Assembly (NCBI GenBank): GCA_021203285.1
Contig: JAJQBM010000016.1
Coordinates: 1-10,331 of the forward strand
Origin: Clostridiales bacterium
GTDB taxonomy: Bacteria > Bacillota > Clostridia > Lachnospirales > Lachnospiraceae
Length of the DNA stretch: 10,331 bases
Direction of reading: 5' to 3'
The notes under the pieces were generated by a model. The model made no database searches. It was given only the letters and a program-made list of their open reading frames with translations, and was not told the origin of the DNA. The first letter of the stretch is position 1. Every line of letters begins with the position of its first letter. A program made the translations under genes and the position numbers. Positions 1-6,220 of this stretch are shown in pieces.

Positions 1-899
1 CTGTCGTTCTTCGTGTGGAGACTCCCCGCAACAGAACCCTCCAGACGCAGAGACAGCAGCTCCTGCTTCCAGCCCTCCAGCAGATCCACCTCCGTGGCCT
101 TTGCCGCCGCATCCGCTGCCGTTTCATTTACTCCCCGTGCCGTTTCATCTGCTTCATCCATTTCCCCCGCATACGAAACCTGCGTCGTCGTGACCAGATC
201 CACCAGAATCTCCCCCGTGCGAACCGCCTTCCGCACCAGAAGATGGCGCAGATACCCCTCGTGGCGCATCCGGTGATAGAACGGCGTCTGCCTCTCCTGA
301 AAATACTCCGCCGTGGCGGAGAGTATTTTCCGGTAATCCTCATCCACGATCTGACAGTGATCCACCGTCACGATATCATAAAACCCGCCGCGCTTGTGCA
401 TTCCCAGCGACAGAGGGCCATCCTTGTACGCGTCGCCGAAGGTAAACTCCATCTTATTGCGGTATCCGAACTGCCGCGGACTGCCCTTGATCCCCTCAAA
501 CACGGCGTCGGCATCCGGGACGCCCCCGCGCATCAGATCCAGCACCTGGCCGGACTTTAAGCGCAGTTGTTCCGCATAGGGCAGGGTCTGATAATTGCAG
601 CCACCGCAGAGGCCGAAATGCGGGCAGGCGGGTTCCTCCATCTCAAGCGGCGAGCGCTCCGTCACCTCCAGAAGCCGGCCTTCCGCTTTTCCTTTTCGTT
701 TTTTGCTGACGGCAAAACGGACTCTCTGGCCGGGAAGCGTATTTTTGACCATCACATCGCACGGCTCTCCCGCCTCATCCTCCCGGCAAAGCCAGACCCC
801 GTCTTCCTCCTCCGTGACAGGGTACGCCATGGAAATCAGCCCCTTATTGGGGAACTTCAACCGCTCTACCATTCCTTCATATATCTGGCCCTTTTTCAT
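1..899 (-). CDS. rlmD: 23S rRNA (uracil-5-)-methyltransferase, RlmD/TrmA family (3' end beyond window)
   Basis: Class I SAM-dependent RNA methyltransferase that makes 5-methyluridine in rRNA; 299 residues are visible and the catalytic half lies outside the window. Seen: an N-terminal TRAM-like RNA-binding part (about residues 5-80, starting MKKGQIYEGMV) and the four iron-sulphur cysteines of the RumA type, C92, C98 and C101 in CPHFGLCGGCNYQ plus C182 in VDHCQIV. FGYRNKMEFTFG (144-155) and GSLHTKND (292-299) are family-typical; the SAM motif and catalytic cysteine would follow. The ATG at 899 is preceded by AGGGAG 5 nt upstream. Residues about 244-272 form an Ala/Glu/Thr-rich insertion containing a short in-frame DNA repeat. 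A terminator-like hairpin lies just upstream. The family is secure; the exact target (RlmD, RlmCD or TrmA-like) is not, because Gram-positive paralogues share these motifs. Confidence 0.9.
   Translation of the reverse strand, partial: MKKGQIYEGMVERLKFPNKGLISMAYPVTEEEDGVWLCREDEAGEPCDVMVKNTLPGQRVRFAVSKKRKGKAEGRLLEVTERSPLEMEEPACPHFGLCGGCNYQTLPYAEQLRLKSGQVLDLMRGGVPDADAVFEGIKGSPRQFGYRNKMEFTFGDAYKDGPLSLGMHKRGGFYDIVTVDHCQIVDEDYRKILSATAEYFQERQTPFYHRMRHEGYLRHLLVRKAVRTGEILVDLVTTTQVSYAGEMDEADETARGVNETAADAAAKATEVDLLEGWKQELLSLRLEGSVAGSLHTKND
117..148 (-). repeat. In-frame 11 bp direct repeat in the rlmD insertion
   Basis: TGCCGTTTCAT occurs at 117-127 and again at 138-148 on the plus strand, exactly 21 bp (7 codons) apart. 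It codes the DETA and NETA halves of an Ala/Glu/Thr-rich segment of the methyltransferase. Confidence 0.6.
300..329 (-). repeat. Intragenic inverted repeat (hairpin) in rlmD
   Basis: AAAATA (300-305) pairs with TATTTT (324-329) and CTCCGCC (306-312) with GGCGGAG (315-321), leaving a 2 nt bulge and a tight loop. On the minus strand the second arm ends in TATTTTC, which looks terminator-like, although it lies inside codons for about RKILSATAEYF of the methyltransferase. Confidence 0.55.
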
Positions 900-904
900 C
901 TTCT

Positions 905-910
905 CTCCCT
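905..910 (-). promoter_or_regulatory. Ribosome binding site of rlmD
   Basis: AGGGAG on the minus strand, 5 nt before the ATG at 899. It fixes the rlmD start. The T-tract of the upstream terminator-like element (TTTCCT, plus 925-930) is complementary to AGGAAA (plus 911-916) immediately before this site, so a small hairpin next to the site is possible. Confidence 0.7.
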
Positions 911-920
911 TTTCCTCGCC

Positions 921-968
921 AAAAAGGAAACAGCCCTCCGCAATCCGCAATGCAAGGGCTGCTTTTCC
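921..968 (-). terminator. Rho-independent terminator-like hairpin after the acidic membrane protein gene
   Basis: Read on the minus strand, the arms CAGCCCT (plus 955-961) and AGGGCTG (plus 931-937) form a 7 bp perfect stem, with a further TGC/GCA pairing in the loop (plus 951-953 with 940-942). The stem is followed by the T-rich run TTTCCTTTTT (plus 921-930) and preceded by GGAAAA. It lies about 40 nt after the stop of the small gene and ends only about 22 nt before the rlmD ATG. The T-run is interrupted by CC, so efficiency may be partial. Confidence 0.6.
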
Positions 969-1008
969 GTCATACATCGTCCCGGATCTCTCCGTCACGG
1001 CTTAAAAT

Positions 1009-1251
1009 CTACTCGTCGTACTCATCCTCGTCGTCATCAAAGAAATCATCCTCGAACTCATCGTCAAAGTCATCCTCAAAATCGTCCATATAATCCGGAG
1101 CAAAGAAATTGTAGATCAGATGCACGGCAATCACAACTGCCGCGATCACACCGATGATGGCAAGAATCCAGATAACCTTGTTTCTTTTATCTTTCTTCTC
1201 CAGTAAATCAGAAATCTTTACGGCACTGATTAAATCTTCTTCCTTACTCAT
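1009..1251 (-). CDS. Small single-pass membrane protein with very acidic repetitive tail
   Basis: I do not recognise a characterised family. The 80-residue protein has three visible parts. A charged N-terminus (1-25) ends in a basic cluster, KKDKRNK. One hydrophobic membrane segment follows (about 26-50). The C-terminal tail (53-80) has Asp or Glu at 20 of its 28 positions, no basic residue, and nearly all the rest Phe or Tyr. Within the tail, DDFE, DDFD, DEFE and DDFF are four consecutive tetrapeptides placing Phe at 58, 62, 66 and 70. The positive-inside rule suggests the tail faces outside the membrane (inference). There is no signal cleavage site or lipobox. The ATG has AAGGAG 6 nt upstream, a promoter overlaps the end of pcrA, and a terminator-like hairpin follows, so the gene may be its own transcription unit. 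Such proteins occur as hypothetical proteins in Clostridia; the function is unknown. Confidence 0.8.
   Translation of the reverse strand: MSKEEDLISAVKISDLLEKKDKRNKVIWILAIIGVIAAVVIAVHLIYNFFAPDYMDDFEDDFDDEFEDDFFDDDEDEYDE
1012..1095 (-). repeat. Acidic DDFx tetrapeptide repeats, low-complexity coding repeat
   Basis: This stretch codes residues 53-80 of the small membrane protein. On the plus strand it is a pyrimidine-rich run with recurring tcatcctc and tcgtc units. The clearest period is 12 bp, four DDFx units at about 1039-1086. Such a repeat could change length by slippage. Confidence 0.65.
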
Positions 1252-1257
1252 AGCGTT

Positions 1258-1263
1258 CTCCTT
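1258..1263 (-). promoter_or_regulatory. Ribosome binding site of the small acidic membrane protein
   Basis: AAGGAG, 6 nt before the ATG at 1251. Its near-consensus sequence and spacing are the main reason to believe this short gene is translated. Confidence 0.8.
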
Positions 1264-1320
1264 TCAATCGTCCAAAGATCTTTAACGCACATTTTCTGCC
1301 TGACCGGCACGCTTTTGCAC

Positions 1321-1349
1321 ATTCTATCATAGTTTCTGCAGTTTTGCAA
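1321..1349 (-). promoter_or_regulatory. Sigma-A-type promoter for the small acidic membrane protein
   Basis: On the minus strand, a -35 element TTGCAA (plus 1344-1349) is followed after exactly 17 bp by a -10 element TAGAAT (plus 1321-1326), and a TGA before the -10 supplies the extended -10 TGn. The promoter overlaps the last codons and stop (1327-1329) of pcrA. The expected start point is near 1314-1315, giving a leader of about 63 nt that contains a 10 bp palindrome, AAAGATCTTT (1274-1283). Seen by motif match only. Confidence 0.6.
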
Positions 1350-3642
1350 ACGAAGCGAACATTTTTTTTGCGCCATATTTGTCAAAATCGACCGACACCT
1401 CAAAATCCCGTCCGCCGGACGTGATTTTCGTCACGGTTCCCTCGCCGAATTTCGCATGTTTGACGCGATCTCCTTCATCGTAATCCAACGAAGAAAGTTT
1501 TCCTGCACTTCCGAACTGGCGGGAGACAGAATCTCGGTACGGATTCCGCTTTCCGTAGGAGGATGACGCGGTGTTTCCTTTCACCGCCGCTCCCGACAGG
1601 GTTCCCGACACGTATGTACCACGGTCACGGCCGCCGTGGATGCTGCCGTAGGCATTCCACGGCGTCTTTGTCCCGTCGCTCCACTCATCCCGGCTCCGCC
1701 GTTCCTTGCGCACCTCGCCGTTCAACAGCTTTGCCGGTATTTCCTTCACAAACCGCGATACCTTGTTGATCTGCGTCTCGCCGCGGATCATGCGCGCCCT
1801 TGCACAGGTCAGGGTCAGCCGCTGCTTTGCGCGGGTAATCCCAACATAACAGAGCCGCCGCTCCTCCTCGATATCCATCGGGTCATCGGATGTGATCGAC
1901 ATGTAGCTGGGGAAAAGCCCGTCCTCCATGCCGGAGAGGTAGACATTGGAAAACTCCAGCCCTTTGGCGCTGTGCAATGTCATGAGTGCCACATAGTCGC
2001 TTCCCTCCTCCAGATTATCAATGTCCGCAACCAGCGCTACCTCCTCCAGAAATCCGGACAGCGTCGGCATTTCCGCAGACTCTTCGTAGGTGACAATCTT
2101 GCTGACCAGCTCGTCAATGTTTTCGATGCGGGCAGCCGTCTCCTCCGTATCCTCCGCCTTCAGCTCTTCCTCGTATCCGGTGCCCTCGATAATCTCATCC
2201 ATGAGGGTTTCCAGACTCACATAGGGAAGCTTGCTGCGCATCGTCTGGATAAATGTGACAAAAGGGCGTACCTTCGACGCGGCCGCACTTTTGATTGTCG
2301 GAATCTCATCCGCCCGCTTCAGCGCCTCATAGAAGCTGAGCCCCTCCGCATCGGCATACTCCTGAACCCGGCTGATCGTGGCGGCGCCGATGCCCCGCTT
2401 CGGAACATTGATGATCCGCCTCACCGCCAGATCGTCCCTCGCGTTGTCAATGGTCTTTAAGTAGGCCAGCATATCCTTGATCTCCCTGCGGGCATAAAAG
2501 TTCACCCCGCCGAAAATCCGGTACGGAATATTTTCGCTGACCAGACGCTCCTCCAGCATGCGGGACTGAGCATTGGTCCGGTACAGAATCGCACAATCTC
2601 CGTAGTGGAAAGATCCCTGCCGCACACAGGAGCGGATGCTGTTGGCAATCGTCTGTGCCTCCTCGTATGCGTTCTCCAGCTCCCGGAAAACAATCCGCTC
2701 TCCGGCATCCTGCCGGGTCCACAGCGCTTTTTCCTTCCGGCCGCGGTTGTTTTTGATCACCGCGTTTGCCGCATCGAGAATGTTTTGCGTCGAGCGGTAA
2801 TTTTCCTCCAGACGGATTACCCCGGCATCCGGATAATACTCTTCGAAGCGCAGAATATTTCTGATATTCGCCCCGCGGAATTTGTAGATAGACTGGTCGT
2901 CGTCGCCCACCACGCAGAGGTTGTGATATTTTTCCGCCAGCAGACGGACCAGATGGAACTGCGCCGTATTCGTATCCTGATACTCATCCACCATGATATA
3001 GCGGAATCGCTCCTGATAATACTCCAGCACCTCCGCATTGTTTTTCAGAAGCTCCACACACTTCACGATCAGGTCGTCAAAATCCAGCGCATTGTTGCTT
3101 TTCAGCGTCCGCTGGTACTCCTGATACACCTGCGCCCGCCGCTTCAGCTTCAGGTCGGACGCCGCCTGCAGGGCCATCTCCTCCGGGGAGATCAGCTCAT
3201 CCTTGGCGGAGGAAATCGCACTCAGGAACGATTTTTCCTTGTACAGCTTCGTGTCGATCTGCAGCCTTTTACAGATCTCCTTCATCACCGTCTTCTGATC
3301 ATCGGCGTCGTAGATGGTAAAATTATTGTCATATCCAAGCAGATCAATGTGCCGCCGCAGAATGCGGACACAGAGTGAATGGAAGGTACTGACCCAGATG
3401 CTCTCCGAACCGCAGCCCACCAGATCGTCAATCCGCTCCCGCATCTCTCCCGCCGCTTTGTTGGTGAAGGTGATCGCCATGATGTGATAGGGGGCGACTC
3501 CCTTTTCCTCGATCAGATAGGCCGCGCGATGCGTCAGGACACGCGTCTTCCCGGAACCGGCGCCGGCCAGAATCAGCAGCGGTCCTTCTGTCTGAAAGAC
3601 AGCGGTCCGCTGCTGCTCGTTCAATGTATCATACTTATCCAA
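1327..3642 (-). CDS. pcrA: ATP-dependent DNA helicase PcrA/UvrD (superfamily 1A)
   Basis: A 3'-5' single-strand translocase and helicase for excision repair, rolling-circle plasmid replication and clearing of RecA or RNA polymerase from DNA. The 771-residue length fits PcrA/UvrD. All helicase motifs are visible: Walker A GAGSGKT (27-33), Ia ITFTNKAAGEM (57-67), II DEYQDTN (219-225), III GDDDQSIYKFRGA (246-258), IV ENYRS (280-284), V TLHSAKGLEF (555-564) and VI CYVGITRAKQRL (598-609). A Ser/Gly/Arg-rich linker (about 645-720) leads to the C-terminal GDRVKHAKFGEGTV domain (724-737 onward), which in PcrA contacts RNA polymerase. The start codon is TTG, supported by AGGAGG 5 nt upstream; the next possible Met would remove Walker A. 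Nine nt separate it from the Nudix gene, whose stop codon overlaps this ribosome site. An A8 run lies near the 3' end (1362-1369). Confidence 0.97.
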   Translation of the reverse strand: MDKYDTLNEQQRTAVFQTEGPLLILAGAGSGKTRVLTHRAAYLIEEKGVAPYHIMAITFTNKAAGEMRERIDDLVGCGSESIWVSTFHSLCVRILRRHIDLLGYDNNFTIYDADDQKTVMKEICKRLQIDTKLYKEKSFLSAISSAKDELISPEEMALQAASDLKLKRRAQVYQEYQRTLKSNNALDFDDLIVKCVELLKNNAEVLEYYQERFRYIMVDEYQDTNTAQFHLVRLLAEKYHNLCVVGDDDQSIYKFRGANIRNILRFEEYYPDAGVIRLEENYRSTQNILDAANAVIKNNRGRKEKALWTRQDAGERIVFRELENAYEEAQTIANSIRSCVRQGSFHYGDCAILYRTNAQSRMLEERLVSENIPYRIFGGVNFYARREIKDMLAYLKTIDNARDDLAVRRIINVPKRGIGAATISRVQEYADAEGLSFYEALKRADEIPTIKSAAASKVRPFVTFIQTMRSKLPYVSLETLMDEIIEGTGYEEELKAEDTEETAARIENIDELVSKIVTYEESAEMPTLSGFLEEVALVADIDNLEEGSDYVALMTLHSAKGLEFSNVYLSGMEDGLFPSYMSITSDDPMDIEEERRLCYVGITRAKQRLTLTCARARMIRGETQINKVSRFVKEIPAKLLNGEVRKERRSRDEWSDGTKTPWNAYGSIHGGRDRGTYVSGTLSGAAVKGNTASSSYGKRNPYRDSVSRQFGSAGKLSSLDYDEGDRVKHAKFGEGTVTKITSGGRDFEVSVDFDKYGAKKMFASFAKLQKL

Positions 3643-3647
3643 AATAT

Positions 3648-3653
3648 CCTCCT
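3648..3653 (-). promoter_or_regulatory. Ribosome binding site that fixes the TTG start of pcrA
   Basis: A perfect AGGAGG, 5 nt before TTG at 3642. It overlaps the TAG stop of the upstream Nudix gene (3652-3654), so translation of the two genes is probably coupled. Confidence 0.85.
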
Positions 3654-4176
3654 AATGTCTCTGCTGATTCGAAAAGAACTTCCACCGGATCAGCCGGTCT
3701 CCCTCATACTCCACCTTGAGCGAGAAAAAATCAAGGCTCCCGTTCAGCCGTTCCAGAAACAGCCAGTCTCCCTCCCAGAGATTCAGGCTGCAGACCCTTT
3801 CCTTCGGCACCCACTCCAGAACGCCCTCGTCACAGTCCCGCAGTATATCTTTGCCGTCAGCGACCGGCTCCGCTTCTCCGGAATTCTCCGAAATCTGCTC
3901 CGCTCCCCTGAACGTTGCGGTGAACAGATGCATATACTCCGTCTCCCACTCATCCGAGACAAAGGTGACAATCCCGCGAAACGCATAATCCCTCAGAATC
4001 AGTCCGGTCTCCTCCCGCACCTCCCGCAGCATGCACTCCTCCGGGCTCTCGGCATCCTCAAACTTACCGCCGACTCCGAGCCATTTGTCATGGCTCTGGT
4101 CATTTTCCTTTTTTGTGCGGTGGAGCATCAGGTATGCTCCCTCCCGCTCGATATAACACAGTGTCGTCAGCCGCAC
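3652..4176 (-). CDS. Nudix hydrolase, MutT/MutX-like (probable 8-oxo-dGTP diphosphatase)
   Basis: Nudix enzymes cleave nucleoside diphosphates linked to another group; the MutT/MutX branch removes oxidised dGTP before it enters DNA. Seen: a perfect Nudix box, G-x5-E-x7-REVREETGL, at residues 37-59 (G37, E43, R51, E52, E55, E56, G58), preceded by LMLHRTKKEND and KWLGVGGKFE, which resemble streptococcal MutX-type proteins. EWVPKE (about 121-126) matches the usual late W-x-P element. The 174-residue length is normal for this branch. The start is GTG at 4176 with AAAGG 8 nt upstream, and no nearby ATG gives a better start. It sits between nadE (34 nt away) and pcrA (9 nt away), so it probably belongs to the same transcript. 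The Nudix fold is certain; the substrate is inferred, as Nudix specificity is hard to read from sequence. Confidence 0.9.
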   Translation of the reverse strand: MRLTTLCYIEREGAYLMLHRTKKENDQSHDKWLGVGGKFEDAESPEECMLREVREETGLILRDYAFRGIVTFVSDEWETEYMHLFTATFRGAEQISENSGEAEPVADGKDILRDCDEGVLEWVPKERVCSLNLWEGDWLFLERLNGSLDFFSLKVEYEGDRLIRWKFFSNQQRH

Positions 4177-4184
4177 GATGATTT

Positions 4185-4189
4185 CCTTT
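4185..4189 (-). promoter_or_regulatory. Ribosome binding site for the GTG start of the Nudix gene
   Basis: AAAGG on the minus strand, 8 nt before GTG at 4176. It is weaker than its neighbours' sites but the only good candidate in the 34 nt gap after nadE. Confidence 0.55.
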
Positions 4190-4210
4190 CCGTACGAGAA
4201 ATTGCAAAGC

Positions 4211-6220
4211 TTACTTCATAAAATCTCTGAAAAACGCATCAAAATCTTTGTCGAAGTCCTCCGCGGGCGCCGCGGCTTCCCCCGCTCCGGCATCCGCCTC
4301 ATCCTCCTCGTGCAGGTGCTCCAGCTCGTCCATCCAGAGCCGCACACTGGCATCCGACGGCATCCGCAGATCTCCTCTGGGAGAGACCGCCACGGTACCG
4401 ACCTTCGGCCCGTCCGGCAGACAGGAGCGCTTGAACTGCTGACTGAAGAACCGCCGGTAAAAGGTCGTGAGCCATTTCTCAATCGTATCCTCCGAATAGG
4501 TTCCGGCAAAGGCGTATTTTGCCAGCCGGAAAATCTTTTTCGGGCTGCAGCCGAACCGCAGCATATAATACAGGAAGAAATCGTGGAGCTCGTAAGGTCC
4601 GACGATATCCTCTGTCTTCTGTGAAATTTTTCCGTCCTCCGGCGGCAGAAGCTCCGGACTCACCGGTGTGTCCAGAATATCCAGAAGCACCTTCGTAAGC
4701 TCCGGATCCCCGCAGGTATCCGCGTAATAGCGCACCAGATGGTGCACCAGCGTCTTCGGAACCGAGGCATTCACGCCGTACATGGACATATGGTCCCCGT
4801 TGTAGGTCGCCCAGCCAAGCGCAAGCTCCGACATGTCGCCCGTCCCGACGACCATGCCGCCCTCCTTGTTGGCAATGTCCATGAGAATCTGTGTCCGCTC
4901 TCTGGCCTGTCCGTTCTCATAGGTGACATCATGAACCGTCTCATCCTGTCCGATATCGCGGAAATGGAGGCGCACTGAATCGGCAATCTTTACCTCCCGA
5001 AATGTCGCGCCCAGCGATCGAATCAGGCTGACCGCATTGTCATAGGTGCGGTCTGTCGTTCCAAACCCCGGCATGGTGACTGCGATAATCCCTCCGCGGT
5101 CCTTGTTCAGCAAATCATAAGCCTTCACCGTGACCAGCAGCGCCAGCGTCGAGTCCAATCCGCCGGAAATGCCGACCACCGCAGCGCGGCATCCGGTGTG
5201 ATCCAGACGTTTTTTCAGGCCCATGGCCTGAATCATAAAAATCTCCTCGCAGCGTTTCTCCCTGTCTTCCCGTTTCCCCGGGACAAAGGGCGCCGGATCC
5301 ACAAAACGGGTCAGCGGCGTCACTTTTTCCCTCAGGTGAAACTCCACCGTAATATAAGCGACGTCCGTTGTTCCATAGGTGGACATCCGCCGCCGTTCCT
5401 CCCTCAGCCGACGCACATCGATCTCCGAATAAATACTCTCGTTGGCAAACCGGCAACTCTGGGCCAGAAGCGTTCCGTTCTCCGCGATCAGATTGTGTCC
5501 GGAATACACCACATCCTGCGTGGATTCCCCGTCCCCGGCACTCGCATAGATATAGCCGCAGATCAGGCGGGCGGACTGGCCGCACACCAGATCCCTCCGG
5601 TAAATATCCTTTCCCGTGGTCTCGTCGCTGGCGGAAAGATTGGCGATCAGCGTCGCCCCCGCCATCGCCATGCCGATGCTCGGCGGATTCGGCGCCCACA
5701 GATCCTCGCAGATCTCCGCCCCGATCGTCAGCCCCGGCATCTGCCGGCAGGAAAAAAGCAGATGCGTTCCCATGGGAACGATGTGGTCGTCGTCCAGACG
5801 AACCGGAACCGGTGCCTCCATTCCCCTCGCAAAATGCCGTCCCTCATAAAACTCATTGTAGGTCGGGATGTGCGTCTTGGGAACAAGTCCCAGAATACTC
5901 CCGCCGCTGACAACCGCCGCCACATTGTAGAGCTTTGCATTGTACTCCAGAGGCAAACCGACGAGAATCACGGCGTCCGCCTTCTCCGAGTAAGCTGCGA
6001 TATCGATCAGCGCCTGCCGCGCCCCAACCAGCAGCAGATCCTGATAAAACAGGTCGCTGCAGGTGTATCCGGTGATGCAAAGCTCCGAAAAAACCATCAC
6101 CTGCGCCCCGGCTTCGGATGCCTGGTCGATCAGTTCACAGATTCTCTCTTTATTGTATTGCGGATCCGCCACCTTCACCGTCGGGGTCAGGGCGGCGACC
6201 CGGATAAACCCGTCTCTCAT
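4211..6220 (-). CDS. nadE: Glutamine-dependent NAD+ synthetase (nitrilase-synthetase fusion)
   Basis: Makes NAD+ from deamido-NAD+, ATP and glutamine, the last cytosolic step of NAD synthesis. The 669 residues carry both domains: an N-terminal glutaminase of the nitrilase fold (about 5-290) with triad E46 (FSELCITGY), K115 (VPKTHIPTYNEFYEG) and C171 (GAEICEDLW), and a C-terminal synthetase (about 320-620) with the P-loop ISGGLDSTLA (351-360), MPGFGTTDRT (383-392) and GTGDMSELALGW (459-470). The triad means glutamine, not free ammonia, can be the nitrogen source. The start is ATG at 6220, overlapping the hslO stop as ATGA; GGAGGAG lies 11 nt upstream inside hslO, so translational coupling is likely. 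After about residue 635 comes an acidic/Ala-rich linker and an EDFDKDFDAFF tail, which may be lineage-specific. Function is secure. Confidence 0.97.
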   Translation of the reverse strand: MRDGFIRVAALTPTVKVADPQYNKERICELIDQASEAGAQVMVFSELCITGYTCSDLFYQDLLLVGARQALIDIAAYSEKADAVILVGLPLEYNAKLYNVAAVVSGGSILGLVPKTHIPTYNEFYEGRHFARGMEAPVPVRLDDDHIVPMGTHLLFSCRQMPGLTIGAEICEDLWAPNPPSIGMAMAGATLIANLSASDETTGKDIYRRDLVCGQSARLICGYIYASAGDGESTQDVVYSGHNLIAENGTLLAQSCRFANESIYSEIDVRRLREERRRMSTYGTTDVAYITVEFHLREKVTPLTRFVDPAPFVPGKREDREKRCEEIFMIQAMGLKKRLDHTGCRAAVVGISGGLDSTLALLVTVKAYDLLNKDRGGIIAVTMPGFGTTDRTYDNAVSLIRSLGATFREVKIADSVRLHFRDIGQDETVHDVTYENGQARERTQILMDIANKEGGMVVGTGDMSELALGWATYNGDHMSMYGVNASVPKTLVHHLVRYYADTCGDPELTKVLLDILDTPVSPELLPPEDGKISQKTEDIVGPYELHDFFLYYMLRFGCSPKKIFRLAKYAFAGTYSEDTIEKWLTTFYRRFFSQQFKRSCLPDGPKVGTVAVSPRGDLRMPSDASVRLWMDELEHLHEEDEADAGAGEAAAPAEDFDKDFDAFFRDFMK

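Noticed and set aside
15..560. Plus-strand open frame opposite rlmD
   Set aside because: The minus-strand reading gives an uninterrupted methyltransferase with its iron-sulphur cysteines; the plus frame has none of these features.
1636..3378. Two long plus-strand open frames (1636-2460 and 2605-3378) opposite pcrA
   Set aside because: They are antisense shadows of helicase codons; no motif or promoter supports them.
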